A program made the position numbers and the translations under genes. The notes below the pieces were generated by a model, which saw only the letters and a program-made list of their open reading frames with translations, made no database searches and was not told the origin of the DNA. Shown here in pieces: positions 1 through 5,700 of a DNA stretch of 6,516 nt. This DNA is from an uncultured bacterium (GTDB lineage: Bacteria > Cyanobacteriota > Vampirovibrionia > Gastranaerophilales > Gastranaerophilaceae). The stretch is taken from contig CACXAK010000097.1 of assembly GCA_902765655.1 (NCBI GenBank), positions 1-6,516 on the forward strand. The letters are read 5' to 3'. Every line of letters starts with the position of its first letter. Within the stretch, counting starts at the first letter, position 1.

Positions 1-807
1 ACACAGGGTACTGTTATAAATAATGCAGCATTGACAAACAGTAACGATTTAATTGCCGCTGTAACAAATAACGGAAATATTACATCAAATGCAAATAATA
101 TCAAAGGAGTCGTAACAAACGGAAATGATGGCAACTTGATATTTACAGGCGGTTCAACTACTTATGATGTTGGTGGTACGGGTAAAGTAACTATTCAAAA
201 TGAAGTTACGTTAAATAATTCAACCGGAACAAATGCGGTTCAGCTAGATGACGGATCAACATTAAAAATCAGAAACAATGGTAATGTGTCAAATAACAGT
301 AGTTTGATTGCAAAAGGCGGTACAATAGACTTTGCTAACGGGAATATTGGTTCAACTACAAATTTAGGTAATGTAAATATAGAAAATGCTAATTTAAATA
401 TTGCAATTGATGCTGATTTATCAGGAACACCAAAGGCGGATAAATTTAGAGCAAATTCTGTATCTGCTGGATCTTCAACAAATCAGATATTAATAAGTTC
501 AATTAATTTGCTTCATAAAGCAACCGGTGAAGTGCCTGTTGACGTAACCGTGGCAGAAGATTCAATAAAGAATTATGTAGATTTAGCAGCCGGCGCGAGA
601 TCTGCTTCTGCTGAAGGTGAAAGCTATATGGTAAGTTATGCCAAATCTAGTGGCGCATTAAACTTCAGTTATAGCGGATTATATGTTGCAGTAAAATCAA
701 CATCACCTTCGAGAATTTACAGTATGGGTAAAGACGAGGATATTGCCCAGGATTTAGGTGATATGGGCGGACCTGCAACGGGTGATAACAAAGTTATGAA
801 GGTATAA
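1..807 (+). CDS. Autotransporter passenger, N-terminal part (5' partial, ends at a frameshift)
   Basis: The frame is open from base 1, so the true start and signal peptide lie upstream; the TTG at 31 is not a credible start. The product is Asn/Thr/Gly/Ser-rich, has no cysteine, and shows short beta-strand-like repeats with NNG turns, as in AIDA/pertactin-type beta-helical passengers exposed on the cell surface. From about 364 a GNVN segment is followed by a D-A-D-L-S stretch and a D-K-F element. A related block recurs near 2028-2118 just before the barrel linker, so this looks like the end of one passenger module. The frame stops at TAA 805-807, straight after V-M-K-V. Reading one base back from about 795 gives the continuation Y-E-G-I-N-V-G-E-D-Q-T-L and joins the next entry. 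I therefore read both as one gene broken by a one-base deletion, real or an assembly error. The adhesin role is inferred from architecture; the ligand is unknown. Confidence 0.8.
   Translation, partial: TQGTVINNAALTNSNDLIAAVTNNGNITSNANNIKGVVTNGNDGNLIFTGGSTTYDVGGTGKVTIQNEVTLNNSTGTNAVQLDDGSTLKIRNNGNVSNNSSLIAKGGTIDFANGNIGSTTNLGNVNIENANLNIAIDADLSGTPKADKFRANSVSAGSSTNQILISSINLLHKATGEVPVDVTVAEDSIKNYVDLAAGARSASAEGESYMVSYAKSSGALNFSYSGLYVAVKSTSPSRIYSMGKDEDIAQDLGDMGGPATGDNKVMKV
789..807 (+). other. Frameshift site inside the autotransporter gene
   Basis: The downstream frame has stops at 783-785 (TGA) and 786-788 (TAA), and the upstream frame stops at 805-807 (TAA). The change of frame must therefore fall between 789 and about 805. 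The local sequence is AACAAAGTTATGAAGG. One extra A in the AAA run or one extra T in the GTT run restores a continuous passenger (GDNK-V/S-YEGINV). No canonical X-XXY-YYZ slippery heptamer is present in the upstream frame. The options are a homopolymer sequencing error, a recent inactivating deletion, or phase variation. Confidence 0.85.
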
Positions 808-3800
808 ATGTCGGCGAAGATCAGACATTGTATGTAAATGAAGTCGGTTCTTTGAATGAAGATGGCAGTGTAAAAACATCTTATAATGGTTTCGACACAG
901 CAATCAATGTGGCAGAGGATGGTCATTTAACTGTTGAGGATTCCGTATTTAACGGTAATACAACCGATGTTAATAATAACGGTGAATTTACGCTCAAGGG
1001 TAATAACACATTTAATGACAAAATTACATCTTCTGAGAATAAAGGTTCAATGATTGTTAATGATGGTACGACCAACTTTAATGATAAAGTTACTCAAAAA
1101 GATATTGAAGTAAAGGACGGTGCTGCCGCAAACTTTAACGATAATGTAACGGCTGATATTTCAAATGCAGGTGATGTAACTAATACCAAAACATTGACAG
1201 GAAATGTAGCATCAAATAGCGGAACATTCAATAATCAGGGTGGAAAAGTTACCGGAGATGTAACAACATCCGGCTCATTTGATAACTCAAATAATGGTGT
1301 AGTGAGCGGGAATGTTAATATTACAGATGGTACATTCAATAATGAAGTCGGTAAAATCGTCGGAACGGTTACAAACGCAGGAACTTTGGATACAAACTTG
1401 AATAACATTGGTGGTGCTATTGAAAATAACGGCACAATGAATGTTAGTGGCGGAACTGTTTTGAATGATATTACGGGTACCGGTACAACGAATGTAAATG
1501 ATAACATAGTTAATACCAAAGATATTATTCAGGATTCAATCAATGTTGCCGCAGATAAGAGAATTGCCAATACTGGTGACATTACTGTAAATGATACTTT
1601 GGATAATAAAGGTGATATTGTTGGAACAGGTTCATTGAATCTTGGTGCAGGTGCGGTTGCCGATAATACAAACGGTAATATTAATCAAGATTCAATCACT
1701 CTTGCAGATAGTGCAAAAATTACTACAAATGCAGATAACTTTAATGCAACTAATGGAATCAGCAATGATGGTGAAATTACTTATACCGGCGGTATGATAA
1801 GAAGTGATATCTCAGGAGCTTCAAGTGGGGTTGTTAATCTTGGAGATGACCCGACATCATCAACCAACGTGGATACACCTTTGAATTCTGTAATTAGTGG
1901 GAATACTATTAATCTTAATAATGCTAATCTTACATTCGGACCGAATGCTGATATATCAAATGCAGCTGTATTAAATGTCAATGCAGGTGCAATAAATGTT
2001 ATGGATGGCAAGATAACACCTACAAATATTGGCAATGTTAACTTAAATGGCAAATCTAATCTTGAATTAGACTTCAATTTAAGTGATATGACATCAGATA
2101 CATTTATTGCCAATGTTACTAACAACGGCGGAATATTCAATGTAGATAAATTGAATGTTCAGGGTACGACACTGAAAGATAATATTAAGATTCATCTTGG
2201 AGATTCAACAAATCTAGGTGTGGATAATGTTACTTCAAATACATTTGATTTGCCGTCTATACTTACTCCGGTAAGAAAAATTGCCGGTCGTGTTGAAGAC
2301 GGATACTTGATTTATGCTCCGACAGGAAATCGCTATGAAGATTTCAACCCTGCAGCTTTGGCAACACCTGTTGCAGTCCAGTTTGGCGGATATTTAAGTC
2401 AGTTAAATTCTTATGATGAAGCATTCAGAAATCTTGATATGAAGATGCTTATGAATCAGCAGGAAAGAAATGCATGGAAGCTTCAGAATAAATATGCTTC
2501 TGCAAACGGACCACAAGTATTCAGCCCGTTATACTTACCTGAAAAAGACAAAGCTCTGTGGGCAAGACCTTATGCGGTATTTGAAAACGTTTCATTAAGT
2601 AACGGACCTAATGTAAATAATATTATGTATGGCACTTTCTTCGGTGGTGACAGCGAAATGAAAGAACTAAAACATGGCTGGGATTATCAATGGAGTGCAT
2701 ACATTGGTTACAATGGTTCTCATCAATGGTATGACAGCGTTGATATTTACCAAAATGGCGGTAATATCGGCGTAACAGGTGCATGGTTTAAAGGTAATTT
2801 CTTCACCGCTCTTACTGCAAACGTTGGTGCAAGTATCGCAAATGAATCTACGATGTTTGGAACGGATGATGTTCCTATGATTAGCGGTGGTGTTGCATCT
2901 AAGACAGGTTATAACATTGAACTTGCTAAAGGCAAATTCATTATTCAGCCAAATTACCTGATGAGTTATACATTTGTTCAGTCAATGAATTATCAGTCTA
3001 AATCAGGTGCACATATTAATGGCAGATCATTAAATGGTATCCAAATTGCTCCGGGCATTAAATTCATCGGTAATTTAAAAGGCGGTTGGCAACCTTATGC
3101 AAGTATCAGAATGGTATGGAATACTATTGATAAAACAAGATACACTGCAGAAAATATTGCATTGCCTGAGTTAACTATTGATCCTTATATTCAATACGGT
3201 TTAGGTGTACAAAAACGCTGGGGTGACAGATTTACAGGATTCTTCCAGGCAATGGCAAGAAGCGGCGGAAGAAACGGTGTTGCATTATCTGCCGGATTCA
3301 GATGGGCAATTGGTAAAGATTACCACGATTATCCGCAAAATACTAAACTTAATTCTTCTGAACAAACACAAAAACCTGCAACTGTTATCAAAACAACAGA
3401 ACAAAAGCCGGTAACAATAAATAAAACAGAGCAAAAGCCTGTTGATAAAAAACAGGTAAAAGAAGTTAAGCCGGTAAAACAAACCGTTGACAAAGTTCAG
3501 CCAAAAGTTCAGCCGGTACAAATTCCTGCTGCTCAGAAAACAACTAAACCTGTTAAATCTAACGAAGTTAAAGTAAAAGAAGTTAAGCCGGCGGCAAAAG
3601 AAGTAAAAGAAATAACTCAAAAAACAAATCAGCAATCTTCGGCTAAAAAGACTACGGGTTTCTTTGGTTCATTGTTTGCACCAAAAGCTCCTGTAGCACA
3701 AACTCAAAAGCAAGGTGAAAAGAAAGTTATAAAAGAATTAACAGGTGATGAAAAGAAACATCTTGAGCACACGACAAGAACGAAGATGAACGCGGTTATA

Positions 3801-4370
3801 ACTAAAGATGGTATTCCTGCAGATAAAGAAGTCAAGGTTAAGGAAGTAAAACCTGTGGCTGAAAAAGTTCAGAAACCTGTAAAGGCAAAAGAATTGAAGC
3901 CTGTAAAAGAAACAGTTAAAAAACTTCCTAAACAGACCATAGAAAAACCGACCAAAGAAGTTAAACCTGCAAAGGTTAAAGAAGCTAAAGTTAAAGAAGT
4001 AAAACCTGTGGCTGAAAAAGTTCAAAAACCTGTAAAGGCAAAAGAATTAAAACCGACAAAAGAATCAGTTAAAAAACTTCCTAAGCAGGCAGTAGAAAAA
4101 CCGACCAAAGAAGTTAAACCTGCAAAGGTTAAAGAAGTTAAAGTAAAAGAAGTAAAACCTGCAAAGGTTAAAGAAGTTAAAGTAAAAGAAGTAAAACCTG
4201 AAAAAGTAAAAAATATTCAGAATCAGGAAGAATATATCAGTACACCTGATCAAAACATTCAAGCTGCTCCCGGAGATAGAAAAATTATCAGACAATTATC
4301 AGATGATGAAATGAAGCATCTCGATTATACTACAAGAACCAAAATGAACGGATTAATTAATAAATTCTAG
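789..4370 (+). CDS. Autotransporter adhesin, C-terminal part: beta-helix passenger, outer-membrane barrel and Lys/Pro-rich tail
   Basis: This frame is open from 789, just after stops at 783 and 786. The first start-like codon, TTG 828, has no ribosome binding site and no signal peptide follows, so this is the rest of the preceding gene, not a new one. In order: beta-helical passenger (to about 2270) with an 18-residue rung repeat; a helical linker (about 2330-2540, with G-G-Y-L-S-Q-L-N-S-Y-D-E-A-F); an autotransporter barrel (about 2553-3311) starting A-L-W-A-R-P-Y and closing G-F-R-W; then a 352-residue tail of KEVKP/KPVK repeats with two copies of a TTRTKMN motif. In ordinary autotransporters the barrel is the C-terminus, so this tail would sit in the periplasm, perhaps contacting peptidoglycan (inference). 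There is no cysteine. Unless the frame break is an error or is bypassed, this part could not be exported. Confidence 0.85.
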   Translation, partial: QSYEGINVGEDQTLYVNEVGSLNEDGSVKTSYNGFDTAINVAEDGHLTVEDSVFNGNTTDVNNNGEFTLKGNNTFNDKITSSENKGSMIVNDGTTNFNDKVTQKDIEVKDGAAANFNDNVTADISNAGDVTNTKTLTGNVASNSGTFNNQGGKVTGDVTTSGSFDNSNNGVVSGNVNITDGTFNNEVGKIVGTVTNAGTLDTNLNNIGGAIENNGTMNVSGGTVLNDITGTGTTNVNDNIVNTKDIIQDSINVAADKRIANTGDITVNDTLDNKGDIVGTGSLNLGAGAVADNTNGNINQDSITLADSAKITTNADNFNATNGISNDGEITYTGGMIRSDISGASSGVVNLGDDPTSSTNVDTPLNSVISGNTINLNNANLTFGPNADISNAAVLNVNAGAINVMDGKITPTNIGNVNLNGKSNLELDFNLSDMTSDTFIANVTNNGGIFNVDKLNVQGTTLKDNIKIHLGDSTNLGVDNVTSNTFDLPSILTPVRKIAGRVEDGYLIYAPTGNRYEDFNPAALATPVAVQFGGYLSQLNSYDEAFRNLDMKMLMNQQERNAWKLQNKYASANGPQVFSPLYLPEKDKALWARPYAVFENVSLSNGPNVNNIMYGTFFGGDSEMKELKHGWDYQWSAYIGYNGSHQWYDSVDIYQNGGNIGVTGAWFKGNFFTALTANVGASIANESTMFGTDDVPMISGGVASKTGYNIELAKGKFIIQPNYLMSYTFVQSMNYQSKSGAHINGRSLNGIQIAPGIKFIGNLKGGWQPYASIRMVWNTIDKTRYTAENIALPELTIDPYIQYGLGVQKRWGDRFTGFFQAMARSGGRNGVALSAGFRWAIGKDYHDYPQNTKLNSSEQTQKPATVIKTTEQKPVTINKTEQKPVDKKQVKEVKPVKQTVDKVQPKVQPVQIPAAQKTTKPVKSNEVKVKEVKPAAKEVKEITQKTNQQSSAKKTTGFFGSLFAPKAPVAQTQKQGEKKVIKELTGDEKKHLEHTTRTKMNAVITKDGIPADKEVKVKEVKPVAEKVQKPVKAKELKPVKETVKKLPKQTIEKPTKEVKPAKVKEAKVKEVKPVAEKVQKPVKAKELKPTKESVKKLPKQAVEKPTKEVKPAKVKEVKVKEVKPAKVKEVKVKEVKPEKVKNIQNQEEYISTPDQNIQAAPGDRKIIRQLSDDEMKHLDYTTRTKMNGLINKF
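1191..1457 (+). repeat. 18-residue beta-helix rung repeats in the passenger
   Basis: Five consecutive rungs can be aligned by eye, beginning at 1191, 1245, 1299, 1353 and 1407. The first four are exactly 54 bases apart and the fifth is one codon shorter. Each follows the pattern hydrophobic-x-G-x-V, a turn, G-T/S-F/L/M, then N-rich residues, for example VVSGNVNITDGTFNNEVG. One rung per 18 or so residues matches one coil of a right-handed parallel beta-helix. Looser, more degenerate rungs lie on both sides. Confidence 0.7.
2553..3311 (+). other. Autotransporter beta-barrel (translocator) domain
   Basis: About 253 residues of alternating hydrophobic/polar strands rich in aromatic residues, beginning A-L-W-A-R-P-Y-A and ending N-G-V-A-L-S-A-G-F-R-W. 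This matches the autotransporter barrel family (PF03797 type) in length, in the W-A-R/K-P entry motif and in the terminal aromatic strand. Recognisable strands include WDYQWSAYIGYNG, NIGVTGAWFKG, WQPYASIRMVW and YIQYGLGVQKRW. The last strand resembles the outer-membrane beta-signal, but unlike in typical members it lies inside the protein, not at its end. Confidence 0.88.
3720..3806 (+). repeat. TTRTKMN motif, copy 1
   Basis: A 29-residue block with core DEKKHLEHTTRTKMN. It is preceded by K-V-I-K-E-L-T-G, looks helical with an L-T-x-D-E N-cap, and lies just after a short hydrophobic patch. It matches copy 2 (4278-4364) at 17 of 29 residues by hand count. Codons differ inside the conserved core (ACG ACA AGA ACG AAG here, ACT ACA AGA ACC AAA there), which suggests an old duplication kept by selection on protein sequence. 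I recognise no known family. Confidence 0.75.
3834..4214 (+). repeat. Tandem repeats encoding the KVKEVKP tail
   Basis: Two 153-bp (51-residue) units lie head to tail at 3834-3986 and 3987-4139. By hand count they differ at about 14 bases and begin KVKEVKPVAEKVQKPVKAKE. A 39-bp (13-residue) unit, KVKEVKPAKVKEV, follows at 4140-4178, and a diverged partial unit runs 4179-4214. All units keep the reading frame. Such arrays can expand or contract by recombination and would change linker length without a frameshift. Confidence 0.9.
4278..4364 (+). repeat. TTRTKMN motif, copy 2 (extreme C-terminus)
   Basis: The second copy has core DEMKHLDYTTRTKMN, is preceded by R-K-I-I-R-Q-L-S-D, and ends the protein one residue (Phe) before TAG 4368-4370. 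About 157 residues of Lys/Pro-rich repeat separate it from copy 1, so the tail has two similar folded or binding elements joined by an extended linker. Its function is unknown. Confidence 0.75.
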
Positions 4371-4393
4371 AAAAACATAACAAAAATAACAAT

Positions 4394-4413
4394 AAAACAA
4401 TAATAATTGTTTT
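4394..4413 (+). other. AU-only-like weak hairpin after the autotransporter stop
   Basis: AAAACAAT and ATTGTTTT form a perfect 8-bp stem around an AATA loop, 24 bases after the autotransporter stop codon. The stem has one GC pair, so it is weak as a terminator. It may act as a 3'-end processing or stability element, or be chance in AT-rich DNA. Confidence 0.3.
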
Positions 4414-4429
4414 AACAAAATAGATCTTA

Positions 4430-4458
4430 AAAAAGCGGGTTTTTAAAACCCGCTTTAA
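4430..4458. terminator. Bidirectional intrinsic terminator between convergent genes
   Basis: AAAGCGGG (4432-4439) pairs with CCCGCTTT (4449-4456) around a T/A-rich loop that can pair further. On the minus strand the stem is followed directly by a run of six T, a good intrinsic terminator for the small gene ending at 4463. On the plus strand it is followed by TTTAAACTTTT, a weaker U tract, and serves the autotransporter gene ending at 4370. The convergent arrangement supports use in both directions. Confidence 0.85.
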
Positions 4459-4462
4459 ACTT

Positions 4463-4621
4463 TTACATAAGACCTAAAACCTTTTTGTACCATGAGAATG
4501 ATTCTAACTCAGTCCCATTGAAGGTTGTTTTTGCGCACTGATGCTTTAAATAATCTTCAAACTCATCAGCAAACGGTGATTTAATCTTTTTTACTTCCTT
4601 TTCCGTTGTTACTGTTGCCAT
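4463..4621 (-). CDS. Small hypothetical protein (52 aa)
   Basis: A complete reading frame on the minus strand runs from ATG at 4621 to TAA at 4463-4465. Support is unusually good for its size: an AAAGGAGT ribosome binding site six bases before the ATG, a promoter with a perfect TATAAT box, and a terminator with a T run right after the stop. The product begins MATVTTEKEVKKIKSPFADE and ends FSWYKKVLGLM. It has eight Lys and eight Asp/Glu, one Cys (29) and one Trp (44), and no signal peptide or membrane segment, so it should be a soluble cytoplasmic protein. I do not recognise a family. It stands alone between a terminator and a divergent promoter, so its neighbours say nothing about its function. 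Confidence 0.78.
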   Translation of the reverse strand: MATVTTEKEVKKIKSPFADEFEDYLKHQCAKTTFNGTELESFSWYKKVLGLM

Positions 4622-4626
4622 AAAAC

Positions 4627-4634
4627 ACTCCTTT
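4627..4634 (-). promoter_or_regulatory. Strong Shine-Dalgarno site of the 52-aa gene
   Basis: On the minus strand AAAGGAGT lies six bases before the ATG at 4621. It fixes the start and shows that this organism uses the anti-Shine-Dalgarno interaction, in contrast to the two downstream plus-strand genes. Confidence 0.85.
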
Positions 4635-4639
4635 ACACA

Positions 4640-4660
4640 TTTTAGGTCTTTACAGACCTC
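4640..4660 (-). promoter_or_regulatory. 5'-UTR hairpin of the 52-aa gene
   Basis: AGGTCT and AGACCT (4644-4649 and 4654-4659 on the plus strand) form a perfect 6-bp stem. Read on the minus-strand transcript the loop is GUAA, a GNRA-type tetraloop. It sits almost at the predicted mRNA 5' end (near 4667) and about ten bases before the Shine-Dalgarno site. It may protect the 5' end, or the palindrome may be an operator. The segment can pair instead with the end of the coding region (4469-4479). Confidence 0.55.
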
Positions 4661-4674
4661 CCTATATGCAATTA

Positions 4675-4703
4675 ATTATAACATATAGTTTGTACCTTTT
4701 AAA
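4675..4703 (-). promoter_or_regulatory. Sigma-70-type promoter for the 52-aa gene
   Basis: On the minus strand TATAAT (4680-4675) is a perfect -10 box. TTTAAA (4703-4698), 17 bases upstream, is a four-of-six -35 box. The predicted start near 4667 gives a leader of about 46 bases holding the hairpin and the ribosome binding site. Confidence 0.65.
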
Positions 4704-4811
4704 GCTATAAAACATGACAATCTTTTTTTTTGCTATTATTAAAGGATTTCGAGTGTAAATTTTTGTAAACATATTTTGTTTTTATAATTATTCACACACA
4801 AGATTAAAATT
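4704..4811. other. AT-rich spacer between divergent promoters
   Basis: I see no gene here. It contains a T tract (4722-4731) and a second TATAAT on the plus strand at 4783-4788. That box lacks a well-spaced -35 (TTGTAA at 4763-4768 is only 14 bases away). If used, it would give the methyltransferase gene a leader of roughly 55 bases. Confidence 0.4.
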
Positions 4812-4842
4812 TTGGCAAAATTTTAAATTTTTATGATATAAT
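4812..4842 (+). promoter_or_regulatory. Promoter of the methyltransferase gene, apparently leaderless
   Basis: The -35 box is TTGGCA (4812-4817, five of six) and the -10 box is an extended TGATATAAT (TATAAT 4837-4842), with a 19-base spacer that is slightly long. Transcription should begin about seven bases after the -10 box, on or beside the ATG at 4849. No Shine-Dalgarno site can fit; the six bases between the -10 box and ATG are all T. Confidence 0.65.
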
Positions 4843-4848
4843 TTTTTT

Positions 4849-5667
4849 ATGATATTAATTGGTGAAAACATACATATAATCTCAAAAAGCACCCGTGCGG
4901 CATTGGAGAATAGGGACGATAATTTTGTAAAAAATTTGATAAAAATTATGCAAAATTGCGATTGTATTGATCTTAATGTTGGACCGGCAAAGGGGAAACT
5001 TGACAACATTTTTGAATGGCTTGTTCCCTTTGCAGTTGACAAAAGCATATCGTTTGACACTTCAAATATTGATGCGATAGAAGCCGGACTCAGTATTGTT
5101 GCCCATCCGGAAAAATGTTTTATAAACAGTACAAATGCTGATGAGGACAAACTTGAAAGAGTTACGGATTTGGCTGTTCGTTTTGGTTGCAATGTTATTG
5201 CTTTGTCGATGTCAAAAGATACAGGGATTCCAAAAACAGCTGATGAACGCATGGAATTGATTTTTAGGATGTATGAAAAATTTATGGAAAAAGGGATTGA
5301 ATCAGAAAAAATATTTTTTGATCCATTAATTCTTCCTATAGGGGTTGATCAATATCAGGCATGTGAGATTATAAATACAATTAAGATTATTAAAGAAAGT
5401 TTTGAGCCAAAAGTTAATACAATAGTTGGATTATCAAATATCTCAAACGGGTTGTCTTTTGACATCCGCCGGCTTATTAACCGTGTGTTTGCGGTTATGC
5501 TTTTTGGTGCAGGTCTTAATAGTGCGATTATAGATGCTAATGATAGTGAATTAATAAGAATTTTTAAAATGCTTGAATGTAACAATCCGCAAAATGAAAT
5601 TGACAAACTGTACATAAATATCTCAAATATGATACAATGTTTTGGTGATGTAGAAGATATTGTTTAG
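4849..5667 (+). CDS. Methyltetrahydrofolate:corrinoid methyltransferase-like protein (AcsE/MeTr, pterin-binding family)
   Basis: The 272 residues match the usual size of MeTr (about 262). Family motifs occur in order: M-I-L-I-G-E-N at the start, D-L-N-V-G-P (41-46), F-D-T-S-N (69-73), I-N-S-T-N-A-D (92-98), A-L-S-M then G-I-P-K (118-129), F-F-D-P-L-I-L-P (156-163), G-L-S-N-I-S (194-199) and L-I-N-R-V-F (209-214). Asp70, Asn96, Asp158 and Asn197 appear to match the folate-binding and protonation residues Asp75, Asn96, Asp160 and Asn199 of Moorella MeTr (alignment from memory). Such proteins pass the N5-methyl of methyl-THF to a corrinoid protein's cobalt; here no corrinoid protein or other Wood-Ljungdahl gene is in view, so the acceptor is unknown. 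The start is secure: an in-frame TGA lies at 4834 and the next Met (34) would remove the first strand. It is cytoplasmic, and more like AcsE than DHPS. Confidence 0.85.
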   Translation: MILIGENIHIISKSTRAALENRDDNFVKNLIKIMQNCDCIDLNVGPAKGKLDNIFEWLVPFAVDKSISFDTSNIDAIEAGLSIVAHPEKCFINSTNADEDKLERVTDLAVRFGCNVIALSMSKDTGIPKTADERMELIFRMYEKFMEKGIESEKIFFDPLILPIGVDQYQACEIINTIKIIKESFEPKVNTIVGLSNISNGLSFDIRRLINRVFAVMLFGAGLNSAIIDANDSELIRIFKMLECNNPQNEIDKLYINISNMIQCFGDVEDIV

Positions 5668-5700
5668 AAAACCTTAAAAATTTTATCGGGACAGGAAGTG

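Larger units (their letters stand above)
3312..4367 (+). other. Post-barrel Lys/Pro-rich periplasmic tail
   Basis: A 352-residue extension follows the barrel. It is dominated by Lys, Val, Glu, Pro and Thr in KPVK, KEVKP and KVKE units, resembling in composition the periplasm-spanning Pro/Lys linker of TonB proteins, though no TonB C-terminal domain is present. A small hydrophobic patch, TGFFGSLFAPKAP (3651-3689), precedes the first of two TTRTKMN motifs. Topology predicts a periplasmic location. Binding to peptidoglycan or an inner-envelope partner is inference from charge and position. Confidence 0.7.

Noticed and set aside
789..805. Programmed -1 ribosomal frameshift
   Set aside because: No X-XXY-YYZ heptamer in the upstream frame (C-AAA-GTT does not fit) and no obvious stem-loop just downstream; a simple one-base loss is more economical.
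828..860. TTG at 828 as the start of an independent 1180-residue gene
   Set aside because: No ribosome binding site, no signal peptide, and the frame is open back to 789 with passenger-like residues; the upstream frame fits onto it after adding one base.
3834..4214. CRISPR-like or non-coding repeat array
   Set aside because: Repeats are contiguous, in frame, vary mostly at synonymous or conservative positions and have no spacers.
3285..4295. Phe/Tyr-rich open frames on the minus strand over the tail
   Set aside because: They are antisense shadows of Lys/Glu-rich codons (TTT/TTC from AAA/GAA) with no ribosome binding site; the repeat pattern is explained by the plus-strand gene.
3312..4367. 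A fused TonB protein
   Set aside because: Only the Pro/Lys linker composition is similar; there is no N-terminal membrane anchor next to it and no recognisable TonB C-terminal domain.
4341..4370. Terminal Phe of the tail as an outer-membrane beta-signal
   Set aside because: The last residues (M-N-G-L-I-N-K-F) fit the beta-signal poorly, and a proper closing strand already exists at the end of the barrel.
4463..4650. Small mobile element bounded by the 11-bp inverted repeats
   Set aside because: The left arm lies inside the coding region, there is no transposase and no target duplication that I can see; RNA pairing or chance fits better.
4788..5615. Open frames on the minus strand over the methyltransferase gene
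   Set aside because: The plus-strand frame has clear family motifs throughout; the antisense frames have no recognisable product or start signal.
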